Positions 26,678 to 38,900 of a stretch of DNA of 64,000 nt are shown here, one piece after another. The notes beneath the pieces are model-generated. The model saw nothing but the letters and a program-made list of their open reading frames with translations, did not search any database and was not told the DNA's origin. A program made the translations under genes and the position numbers. The stretch is from Chrysomallon squamiferum. Lineage: Eukaryota; Mollusca; Gastropoda; Neomphalida; Peltospiridae. Position 1 is the stretch's first letter, and every line of letters starts with the position of its first letter. The stretch spans positions 12,395,678-12,459,677 of the forward strand of contig CM022671.1 of assembly GCA_012295275.1 (NCBI GenBank), read 5' to 3'.

Positions 26678-29153
26678 ATGGCATGTGTTGATGTAGAAAA
26701 TACGTGTAAAATCAGTAAAACATATTTAAATGTTTCAAATTATGTGAATCAAAGAAAGTTATGGCCTGCCAGTGGAAGGTACATTACTGCTCAGTTTGAT
26801 GATGATTCAGTTGTCGTTTACCAGGCATACCAACCTTCAGTTGCTGAATATGCAGTTCAGAATCAATGGTATTGTAAAATAGAATTTCATTACTATTTTC
26901 CCATCATTTTCATCTTTATGGTTTATACGGTACTAACAAGATAACAATATATAATTTAATCTATATATTAATTATTGTACCACATAAACTCAAGTATATA
27001 GCATTGTTTTTTGGTTTTTTCCCATATATGGATACTGTTTCATTATTGTTCCAGATGTAGTACAAATAAATTATAATCTTAAAAATAACAGGTTTCTGTA
27101 TTTATGTATAAAGACTAGGCTATGTATTTAAATATATATATATATATCTCTCAGATCAGGATATAAAATCTGATTTGTCACAAGTTTTTATTATCATATC
27201 AATACATTATATGAAGGTTTTCTTTATTCCACACCCTCTTTTTATTATTATGTTTTTAAACTTTTGTTTAGTAAATAACAGACAAGTCAGCTGTGATTAT
27301 ATCTTATTACATCATATACTGACAGACAAAAATAATCATAAATACATAATATATAATGTCATAATCTTTAATAAAATATTGTTTTACAACTATTATGGCA
27401 TGCATGACATACATGAATGCAACAAAAGACATAAGAGAGGAAATTGGCTAAATTCTTAGCACTTAATTAACATAGGATTGTGAGACACACAGACACACAG
27501 ACACTTTTCAATACTGGTTACAATAATGTAGGTATTTAATTTATGGAATTTCACATAAAAGAGAAATAGAAAATGTTTACAAAGTAAATAATTATTTAGC
27601 GTGAAACCTTAATATTTGCTAGTGATATCCCTAGGATAAACACAACCCTTATTCTGTCATTGTCTTGTAAATAATTTATAATTACTCCAATTTATCAGCC
27701 CCAAAATTCTCGAGTCCCATATTGTCTGTATTCAAATGTACATAAAAGCACCTTTTTTATTGCCTAACCCATATTCATGCTAAATGATATTCTCCAGTAT
27801 CAATGTTTGACAATAGCAGCATTTCATAATTTGTTATACCACCCAACTTCTTACAGTGCCAAAATTAGCTGTGCTGCAGTGCTGACATTACTAAAAGGTT
27901 TGACTGTACAATGATACAGTGAAAAGGATTCACAAAATCACATTCATCCTTTCATGTAGATATAATAAGGGACTTATTTTAAAATCTACTATCACCACTG
28001 CCATAAAAGACAAAATAATTTATTGTATGGCATGTTAGTGACTCACTTTAATTAATGCTGTTTGTGTTTCATAACAAATCAGAATTTATTTTAGTTTTAA
28101 TAAAGGAATGAAAAAAGTCAAACTAAAAATAACATCAGTAAATAGAACAACAACAAAACAATCTTTTTAAATCTCTGTAGTTTTGGTGGTCCAGATTTCA
28201 GCTATGACCGCATGTCATGGATCAAAACTAGTTTTCTCTGGATGATGTACAGATGTGGATGGGCAACAAAACCAAAACAGGAACGAGTACTTGCAGTTTG
28301 GCTTACTAGAGACGGGTTCAATGAAATCTTGGATAAAGCCTACAGTGTCCAGGTAAGCTTAAAACAGTGGGCTTCAGAAATAATGTAATACTTTTATTCA
28401 GGAGTTATACAGAAAAGTAAAAAAAAGTCTATTCATTTGTACAAATTTTATTTTAATAAAATATTTTTAGTATAAATCTTTTTTCTTTGACATTAGCGTC
28501 AGAAGAAGGAAGGTTTGAACAGTAGTGATATAGAGGTTCGTCTGCAATGGGATCCAGACCATGACCCAACAGGAGAAAAGGAATCCAGACGTGCAGTTCA
28601 ACTGGGACTTAAAAATACTGTGAGAATACTAAAACATGTTTATTCAAATGTTGATAAAGTGTTCTTCATAATCACACACCTGCAAATAATGGTTATGAAA
28701 TTATTTTGTTATTTTTATGGAATTTAGCCTTCTTATTTTCTTGTCAATGAATTCTAATGAAAATGATTATAAATATCAAAAATGATAACTGTTAATGATC
28801 AAAACCTCACTGGAGTCAAATGTACTCTATGACATATTTTAAGTCACTTCACTGAACACGAATTATAAAAAAATCCTTAAGTGTGCATTATTTGACCTGT
28901 GTGAGTATTTTCTGTATTAAAACCCCCATAATCACCAATGTAAATTAATAATAATAATAACTATTCTGTTTATTTTCAGATGTTGAGAAAATATGGCGAA
29001 AAATGGATTAAACGTATTGAGGACATAACTCCTTTTGTAAAAGAACAACATAAAATAGTTACTGGCAAAAATATCTGGGAACTGCAAATACCAATAGAAT
29101 CAGTCTACCCTGTCTCAAGTAGCATAGCTGAAAAAATAGAATTAGATGCTTAG
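26678..29153 (+). CDS. DUF4291 family protein
   Basis: Complete four-exon gene: 26678-26868, 28181-28352, 28497-28619, 28980-29153, all GT-AG, 219 aa, about the usual length of the family. Motifs typical of DUF4291 (Pfam PF14124) appear in order: YITAQFDDDSVVVYQAYQP near residue 40, RMSWIKTSFLWMMYRCGWA near residue 75, RVLAVWLTR, RLQWDPDHDP near residue 135, RRAVQLGL near residue 152, and IEDITPFV near residue 173. No signal peptide or membrane segment is seen, so a cytosolic or nuclear soluble protein is expected. The family's biochemical role is not known to me. As I recall, it is common in bacteria and fungi and patchy in animals. It is divergent from NAA25 and shares its upstream region. 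AATAAA signals follow at 29239-29244 and 29410-29415. Confidence 0.92.
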
Positions 29154-30791
29154 CAGAACCTTTGTTCATTCCAGTACTAAATCTATGATATATTTAAAAC
29201 AGAAATATGTCTATATATATATAAACAAATCTGAATCCAATAAAAATTTAGTAATTATTAACATTCTGTTGTTATCACATTTTTTCATTTATATACAATT
29301 AACATGTGAATGTCATAACACAGTTAACATTTGTATTGAAAATATACTATAAATTATCTAAATATATTTTTTTATAAGTTATTAATTTGTTATGTCTAAT
29401 TTTCGTAACAATAAAGCATGACAATAAAATAACTAGTGAAGTGGATGAGACTGAAATTTATTCTTTCATCATGGAGCACTCGTATCTCTGACAGTGTGAG
29501 GAGTAGACAGTTTGTTATTTCATTGTCAGACTTTACCATTAACAGATACTGGTATCAGAAACAAACAGTAATCTGTAAATATGTATTTAAATCATTTGTA
29601 AGTATCACAAGAAATATACTTTGATTCACTTCTCTAAAGCTGGACTAGCCTATACCAACCTTCTTTGATATTCTGAACAGTCAAATATCAAAATGTAAAA
29701 TAGCTTTTACAAATAATTTTAGTCAAATTTAAAATTTAACATTAAATCATTTCTAGATGACTGACATATTAACACTAATAAATATTTATTAAGTATTAAC
29801 ATACAAAATGAATACTGATTTTTTTTTACATGATTATACAGCTAAGCACTAAATTTACAGGTATGCAATATGCAATCAACAATTTATAAATATTAGATAA
29901 TTATAATTTAAAAAAATAAAAAATGAGTGAGAAAAAAAGAAAAAAATTTAAACAATAAAATGAAAAACATTGAAATGTATTGTTCTCAAATAAATGGGTT
30001 ACTGTCACTTGGACTTTTATTTAGTTATAGAACTTTATTGGGGAAAAGAAAGAACTAAAAATGATAAAGTACACATTTTAATTTTATGTACAAATAACTT
30101 CATAATTTTATATAGTCATCCAAATTATGGTATATTTGTTTTGTGAGACCAGTTTTTTAATAATAAAATATGACAATATAATTAAATAAAACCTCCAATG
30201 AAGCCGCTATTAATTTTTTCTATTTTAATAGACTAGTAAATCTGTTAAGTTGCTGCTTTGTCAACTCTTTCAGTATGTTTGATTTATTATTATTACTTTT
30301 AAATACACACATTTTGTTTACTAACTATCTTGATAATCACAAAACATAAGCTTCACACATTCTTATGAACCGATTAAAATGTTACTGTCATACTTACAAA
30401 GTTAAACTGGTAGTTTTGACAGTCTTTTGAAAATATATGTAATCAGTTTATAAAACCATGTTAGCTATAGTTCAGTTTAAGGAAAACATGGACATTTGAA
30501 ATAAAGATATAAAACACTTCTTTCAGCACTTTCAGTGAATCCAGTCAACTTATAATAGTAATCATGAAGTCTTGACTATGTTTATTAATACTAATTCTAT
30601 CTAAATTAAATATACATCAAAAATTATATCTTTCACAGAATCCATATTCTGTTTCTTTACAAAATGACAAATGGATCAATAATATTATTTTTTGCAGTGT
30701 CACATTTAAGTATGTTGGTGATCAGCATACAAATCACATCTCTGGGAACAACTAGAATTGATATTATATCCTAATTCATAAATTAGTACTC
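29154..30791. other. 3' ends of DUF4291 and TIMM10 and the space between
   Basis: Convergent gene ends. Polyadenylation hexamers for DUF4291 lie at 29239-29244 and 29410-29415. A - strand AATAAA (TTTATT on +) at 30581-30586 could serve TIMM10. The remaining sequence is AT-rich with no gene that I can support. Confidence 0.5.
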
Positions 30792-31453
30792 CTAGGGTTG
30801 TTGTCCTTGCATCTGTTGCTGCATTTTCTTCATTGTAGCTTCATCTTGCTGTGATAGTGCTGTTAATTTTTTACCAACTCTGTCATGTATTTCAAGATAT
30901 TTAGCAACACACCTGTCCACACACACAGCTTCACCTTTAGTTAGGTCTGGATCTCTGTACTTAGATGGTATACATTTTTTCTGACACGCTGTTGTCATTC
31001 TGTAAAATACAGCACAAAATAATGCTCGTTATTTTTTTTATAGATGCAGGGAATAGTATTTCATTAAATTATTGTCTTTGCTCATTTATTTTTAATTTAT
31101 TTACTTAAAATGAATTAACCTTAGTTATTTTACATGTTAATCTGAATATCATAATGATTATGACACTGAAAATTTTTACATTTTTAAAATTATGAATACA
31201 ATTGATTATCAACATCTACAACATTTAAGAACATTTTCTAACAGCTTCTCAAATAATAGAGAAAAAATAGATGTCTCTTTCGATGCGAGTGGCAAAATAG
31301 TTACATCAATACATGTAACATATCACAGGAATTGATTTTACTTTTTAATATTCTATATTGTAACATGTACCTATTATACATATCAGCCATCATCTCTATT
31401 TCGAGATCAGCTATCAGCTTAGCTTGTGCCTCGTTTAGGCCTGCCATTGTCAT
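30792..31453 (-). CDS. TIMM10: Mitochondrial import inner membrane translocase subunit Tim10
   Basis: Two exons, 31371-31453 and 30792-30999, GT-AG, 96 aa. Tim10 forms a hexamer with Tim9 in the mitochondrial intermembrane space and carries hydrophobic carrier precursors toward the TIM22 translocase. The twin CX3C signature is present at residues 33/37 and 54/58 with 16 residues between the pairs, the spacing of Tim10. [13 protein letters not shown] just before it and [12 protein letters not shown] after it match the family. No cleavable presequence is expected, since import uses the Mia40 disulfide relay. Two in-frame ATGs are possible: 31451-31453 (used here) and 31445-31447; the second would give a 94 aa protein with the usual MAGL-type start. 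The intron splits an Arg codon next to the conserved YNRM motif. Confidence 0.95.
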
Positions 31454-32979
31454 AAGGATGAGAGAAGGTCAGCTGCTGCAAAAAGCATAAACATCAACAA
31501 CAATAACAAAAGAAAAGAAACCACGTGCAATCCAAAACGGAAGTTTACTTGGTTGTTTCCCTTAGAGAATAGTACTAAAATAAATACTACAAATATTTAA
31601 CATCAGACTCATCGATAATTTGTGCGATTCATTATTTATTTAAAATAAAAAATTGGATAATATATTTATTTAATGTGTTGGACTTAAAAATTATTATATT
31701 AATAATAAATCATCGTTTTTGCTTTCGAATATTGCACTTCACTTTGAATGAATTTGAAAATATACAATAATACATACTTTATTTTAATGTGGTAATTTTT
31801 TTATTATGATATGCATTTTATTACCACAATATTTGAATTATTATTCATGTCTTATACATGAAGATAGCTATATTTACATTTAGAAAAGTGCATTTGAACT
31901 GAGTTACTGTCAATATAATAATGAAATTCTAAATGGACAAATAATTAATGAATAATTCGTTTCAAATATAATTGGTAACAAAAATATAGCATGCATTTAA
32001 ATACAACAGAAATATTACATCCAATGAAATCAGCTGTTTCTGACAGCTAATAGAAATTGCTTTTATCCAGTATGTTTGGCAGCAGAAATGCCAACAAAGA
32101 TTTGCTTCGTAACCCTGAATGTCATGAAAATCGGTAAGCTTTTATCAGATCAGAAGAGTTAGTTTCATGGCTAGTTTGCATGGAATTATACATTCGACGA
32201 AATCCGTCTATATTACTGTATAAAAAAATAAAAGTATAAAACGATTTTTATCAGAAACATTAAATTGAGTAATATAGTTAAATATACTCGAAAGTGAAAC
32301 TGGATTTTTAAAGTTGGTCTATTATTAATACTATTAGTAATAGTATTAACACTTTATTAGTAATTTAGTTTATGTAATACCCAGTACAACGTTTACGTTA
32401 TTTTACTTCAAGTGTTGTGAATATATAAAGTAACATGATGATTGCTTTAGTAGTTTAGATTTTAACTAATTGTTTTCCAAAGATGTTATTTATTTCCAAA
32501 GTATTTGTCACAAGATGAGCCAAGTCAAACGTAAAATATCCGTAAAATTAAAATTATTAATTTAATTTTAGCTTTTAATTTGATCACCTGCAAATTTTAT
32601 CGTTACAAGGAAGTATTTTTCTAAACTTTCTACCAAATCCAATGGTTAAAATGTTATTGCTGAAATCAGTATATGAATTTATTTACATTCTGACATATTC
32701 ATACTCTTTATTCCTGAGGTTTTATTTTTTTATTATTATTATTATTTTTATTCATCTATTTTGTTTATTATGTTTATTGCTAAATTTTTATTTTATTTTC
32801 TGAAAATAGTATTTTATTTTTCTAAAATCACATCCAAACAATAACAGAACCATATTACATTAATCTTCTTTTTTTGCCTTTCTTATTTTACAGTAGAATA
32901 AGATAAAAACCACAGCTGCATGCTGTGTGAAAAGAGATTACAGTCATTATAATCTATTTGTATTTTCCGTCTGAAGATT
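31454..32979. promoter_or_regulatory. Divergent TIMM10 / TRAFD1 upstream region
   Basis: The genes point away from each other. On the TIMM10 side an E-box CACGTG (31522-31527) and an ETS-like ACGGAAGT (31537-31544) sit 70-90 bases from the start codon. On the TRAFD1 side a candidate first exon ends at the donor at 32134 (GTAAGC), and a second 5' UTR exon probably begins after the acceptor at 32892-32893. The rest is AT-rich with nothing recognised. Confidence 0.45.
32072..32133 (+). other. Candidate alternative first exon of TRAFD1
   Basis: An ATG at 32072-32074 opens 20 codons (beginning MFGSRNANKD) that end at a good donor, GTAAGC, in phase 2. This is the phase needed by the exon that starts at 33431. 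If spliced instead to the exon at 32894, both this frame and an overlapping one from 32088 stop within a few codons, making them short upstream ORFs. The main TRAFD1 start at 32980 is better supported by homology, so this could be simply 5' UTR. Confidence 0.3.
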
Positions 32980-35900
32980 ATGGCTGATGTAAATACAGAT
33001 ACAAAGTATTGCAGTAACTGGTAAGTGGCTGAACTTGTACTGGTGATAATTAATGAAATTTTTGTTTTGAAATTAAGAAAAATATTTAAATTATCTAAGT
33101 TTAGCATCTCTGTTATAGTCACAGTTAAGATATGATAGTAAATAAACTTTAATAGGAGGGTTGCTTGTGACACAGCAAAAGTGTGTCCTTACAGACAGAA
33201 AAAACAGCATTGTTAATTAAAAAGAAATTGAAAGCAAAAATGATAACATGATGTATATTTTAAACAGTACTGAATGATTAATTATCATTATGTGTGAAAA
33301 CTAGAGTTAATTTCATTGTATACATTTTTAAAATAATTTTTGTTTGCTTTCTGGATATTTTCAATATGATTGTTTTGCAAATATCTATCTATCTATCAGT
33401 CAATTGATTGATTGATTGTTTGTTTGTCAGTAAAAAAGATATAGCTGCTGCAAACTTTGTGATGCATGAAATGCACTGTCGCCGTCATATTGTCTTGTGT
33501 GAACACTGTCAGGAGGCAGTTCCCAAGAGTGAGCTTGACCAGCATTTCAGTGATCATCATGCCACTGTCAGCTGTGAAGTATGTGGAGAACTGGTGGAGA
33601 AAAATAAATTACAGCATCACATTGTAATACAATTTATTTTATTATATTATTTTTTTATTTTAATTGTTACATAATTTAATCAGAAAATGGTATTTTTCTA
33701 AACTTAACAGTTTATATTTTTATTGTAACAAAAAGAAAATTATATTAAAAGCTTTCCTGGAATGTATTAAATTTGCATATCCATGTTTGATGTATAAGTA
33801 CTGGTATTATTGTGCAAGTTAATTTTATATAAATTTATAAAGTTGTTAGTTGTTGATAAATGGGATGTAAGTATATTTTGTCTAATAAAATAGAAAGATA
33901 AAAGTAGAAAAGAAACATTAAAAGGTTTTCCTGTCATTTGTTAATTCATGTGTGCATGATGGACATAAATATGTCTTATAAATTAATGTTAGACATGTTT
34001 ATAGAATTAGTTATTAGTTGATAAATGGAAACCCTCTTGTTTTAGGATGTGTTGTGTAGTAAGAAACCAGCTCAGTGTTCATATTGTGAGTTAGAAGTAC
34101 CACAGTGTGATCTGGATTCTCACATGGATTACTGTGGAACCCGCACTGAACCATGTCACCTCTGTGGTCAGTTCATCATGTTGAAGGACCAACTTCAACA
34201 TGAGAGCAGTGGATGTTGCTATCCAGCTGCTAAACCACAGGAGAATGGTCTTACTGGTTCAAGAAATGACCATCCTTTCATGGATAACTTTCAGTATTCT
34301 GATAGTCCATTTCACCCATTTGCGTTTGGAGAAATCAGTAGAATTTTAGAACAGTCTCGTATAGATATGCCTGAACTGAGGAGAGATCCTTCTAATTCAA
34401 GTCAGACACATTTGAGGTCATTAAGCTCACCGACCTCAAGACCTGTAGATCACATGAGAAATGATACAAGTGTGAGGAAAAGCACAACCAACAGAAAATC
34501 TGAATTAAACAAGAAAAGAGAGAGAGGTAATTCTCTGTGTTGGTGATGTGTAATTAAACTTTTATTTCAGTGATTTTTGTTTCTCATGTGTATTTTATTT
34601 AAATGATTAAAAAGTGAAATGATGGTATTTTGCCAATATTAGAATTACATGACTAATAAATATGATTATTTGTATTGGTATACTTATTACCATTCATATA
34701 GAGTGATATCTTGACTTACGAGTTTAATTCATTCCATGACTGAGCTTGTATCTCAGTTGGCTCATATATCAAATCAGTCTTCACAATTGAAATTAAATGA
34801 AATACCATTAATCCATTCCAGCCCCTCAAAAACAACCCTATTTTTTTTTTGTGTAACATATTTTTAAATAAGAAAAATGTATTTATAAATGACAAATATT
34901 ATATAAAAACAAAATAAAAGAGAATATAAATAAATAAATTGGTTTTGTAAAGTTATTTATGTTGGAGATTAGAAAAATTATTTTAATGCCTTTGGCTGGA
35001 GTTACAGTCTTTATTGACTCCTTCAGCTTCAGTATGGTACATATTGTAGACGTACTACCCTTGTACTGCCTAGCCAAGTCGACTACATGCACACCTTGCT
35101 CATGTTTTTCTATGAATTCAAGCTTTAATTCAATGGACATCATCCGCTTTTTCTTCTCGTGGCAGTGTATCTGAAGCTCGCTTGTAACTCGGATTTTGGC
35201 TCACAACTCAAAGCAAAAAATTGCCTGTGCAACTGCTTATAATTTGAAAAACTTGCATGTTGGGGCACTCGTAAATCAAGGTACCATGTATATGTGTGTT
35301 TGTTGCTGTACTTGTATGTATATACATTTATTTGTTTGTATCATCTAATTACCGAACTGATGTTATATACTTTTTTATTTCATATTTTGAATTCACCATT
35401 TTTAGAAACTGGCAGACAGATGGTAGATGATCAGGATGAGATTAATGATAGACTTCTCGCATTACAACTAGCACAGGACCTAGATTCAACTGAAGATCTC
35501 ACTGAGCTGATAAAAAATTTTGAAAAACACAATTCTGTTTCTCAACCAGAGTTGCCAAGTGCAGCAATGGATCTCAACAGTTTCCCAGATGGTAAGATTT
35601 TTATAAAACTGAACCTTCCTGTAGAAAGCCAAAACAAAATACATCATATTGCAAAGTCATTCCTTTTAGGTGATAATTATAATTTTAAACACAGAAATAA
35701 GTCCGACGATAATCATTTGTTCCAGTTAATATCAGATTTGTTTCTATCGTTTACATTCGTTGTCATTATAAACATTAGAAAAGAATGCAGCTTAACATTT
35801 TTAAAAAAAAATAAAATAAAATTTAGCTTAGAAAATAACTAATGCATTATTTATTTTAAGTTTCTGAATTTGAAACTTTGTTTTTTAAATAGATCTAAAT

Positions 35901-38900
35901 ATAGTCATCAAACATATAGATTTTTGTTTTTTCCTAGATGAAGTTCTAATGCCATGTGAATTTTGTGATGAGCTATTTACAGCAGACACATTAGTTCAGC
36001 ATCAGGTAAGTTGTTCACAAATACGTATTTTATAAAAGTACAAAGTAATTCTTCATGTCATGTTCTTATATTTCAACTAAATAGCAGCCAGAAAAACAAT
36101 ATTTTATATCTTTAACATTGGAGCATACTTATGAATGACAATTATTTAAAAATTGAAATGCCTATAATCAGTTATGCTTTTGAAGAACCTTAGATTCCAG
36201 GTGCAAACATTTTTATATTTCAATATTATTATTTTAATTTTCAGTTGCTTTGATTTGAACATTTTAATATTGGTCATTATTGCCTGGTTTAAATTGACTA
36301 TAAGTTTTCTTAAAGTTTGGTTTTTATTATTATGCTTCTCATTTTCTTCATTCTTCTCTTCTTGTTGTGTGTAAATTATTGTTTAAAGATGTTGTTAAAT
36401 TTTTATGTCTTAGAGTGGATGTGATCCTCTGCTATCTGGTTCATGGGCAGATGTAAGTCCTTTATCAGAAAGTCGCAACAATGAACATGTCAACACAAAT
36501 CAACAAGCATTCACTTCAATACCAGTAATCAACAACCTGGAGAGAGACTCTTCCCCAGTAATAAGAGAAATCCCCATCATGAAAGAATGGTATGCACATC
36601 ACTAATGTCTTAATTATTGTCTGTAAAAACATATTCACTGGTATTACTGAAATGTTAGTGTACCAAACAAAGTTGGAGGGGCAAAATTTGTTAACTTAAT
36701 TGTTAACAAATTTTTTATTCTGTCCTACCATGGCATTTCTAGTTTACAAACAAAGAAAAAAGTGATACCCAATAAACATAATACTGACTTCATCACATGA
36801 TATTGCGTTCTCAGTATTTATGGGAAGGGCATGGATACAAATCATGCAGGGCAGCTTAAGGTGTTTCAATTGAATATTGTTTAACTTGAACAGTTTAGCT
36901 AGTACTATGATGTTCACTTGAGTATAATTTACTGTACTGACATTTTGATGACCATTAATTACAATTATAATTATGTACAGATATGTTTAGAGTAAGTGGT
37001 ACATGAAACAAGTATTATTGAATGTTTTCTTGCAGATTAACCCTGAAGACTGTTTATTTTTCAAATTTTTTTGACGAAATATTGTTGTTCTGTTATTTCA
37101 AATACATCTTTTATCATTGTATGTTAATTTGTAGGGAACCTTTGGATAACACTACATATGTTAATAATGAAAACAATGAACAAACTGTGATGTTACCTTG
37201 TGAGTTTTGTGAAGAACTTATACCTGGTGATTTTCTTGTCCAACATCAGGTAAAAAGTTATATTAATATACTGATAAAATATATTTATGTGTGAAACAGT
37301 GATAATCATATAATTAATCACTGATGTTTCATATAAATGTAGCAGGAAGGGATATTTTCAAATGACTAAATATCTTTTGTTTATAAATTTATATCAGAAA
37401 CAGAGTTAAAAATAAAATAAATAAAAATAATACAGTAACAGCTGCATTGACACTTACATTTAAGAAATCAAAGTATCTCTAAAAGTTTAACATTTTTAAG
37501 AATGCTGAAATATAGTTATTACATTATTCATATCCTCTTTAATTAGAAGCAAAATAAATTTCTTTTCAACTTCTGTTTCAGTCAGTTTGTGATGCTAATC
37601 TTGCCCTGACACCAAGAGCTACCACCCCAGCTGTTTCAAAACCTCCAAAACAGAAAAACACACATAATAACCATGAAAAACCAAAAAACATTCTAAGATC
37701 ACCCAAACACCAGGAAAACCCGTTTGTTTCACCATGTGTTGATTTTAGTGATGACGAGAACAGAGATTTCCACACAACTGGTTTTAATGATACTAGACCA
37801 GAACTGTTGACTCCAGCGTCCACTAAGTATGGTGTCCCAGCAGACAGATTTGACAGTTACCTTACTCGTCCCTCCAGATCTGACCCTCATGTTCAAGGCC
37901 GTGTCCGAAGCAGTGAGAATAGAGCTCCACAAGTAACAACAAGAAAAGACACTGCATCGCGTACGAGGCAGACCCTACAAAGCCTCATTCAAGATGACAT
38001 TCCTTCAGGTGACATTGACTATTTGGCCACAGTGAATACATCACAGTCAAAAGCACTGAAAAATGAAGATAATTTGGAAAAAAAACGAAAAGTAACAAAA
38101 GGTATTTTCAGATTTTTATAGTTATTTAGTTATTTTTCCCACTGTTAATTTGGGATACGTTTTACAGGTTTTAAATTTTGTAAACAAAAGACTATTTACA
38201 TTTAAGGATAAAAAATAGAAATAAAAATTCAGAGCAAAACCAACCATGGTTTTTCTAGAAAATTAATAAAATAGCTATGTACTAGTATTTGTATTGTAAA
38301 TCTACATTTTCATATTTTTCAGCAGTTTTTAAGAGAGGTGGTGCCAGTGGAAGCAATGTGTTGCCAGCTGCACGAGTAAGAAACCAGACTTATTCTGAAC
38401 AGAGGACAGCAGAAAGACCAGCACATGCTAGAGGAAATAGACAGAGGTAAGTATTTTAAAATCAAATACTGTAATTAGTAATATCAATTTGCACATCCAT
38501 TTTAAACATTTTGAAGTGTGCAGTTTGGGTTATTACAGAGGAATAATGGTATGTAGTCTATTTATTTTTTAAATAAATAATTAGACATAAATTAGCTTTC
38601 CTTATTAAGTTTTAATAATTATTTGACAACATGTTCTTCGGATCATGTGACTTATTTTCTTTTTCTTTCTTTGTAAATTTGGTCAGCTCTCCTTGGTACA
38701 CAGTGTAATGACAATGATTGAAAGACAAGAGCTATGTTTGATCAATGCTTTTTATGGTAAAAATATTAAATACATGAGACATTTTTAATGTTAATAGTTT
38801 TATTTTGGATTCAATACAGAGCCAAAAAAATAATATTAAAAATAATTTACTTACTTCAGATTTATTTAACAGTCATTATAGTAATGCAAATTATAAATTT

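Noticed and set aside
34883-35143. Host gene with a psq helix-turn-helix inside TRAFD1
   Set aside because: It lies between Tigger-type terminal repeats and is truncated, so it is transposon debris.
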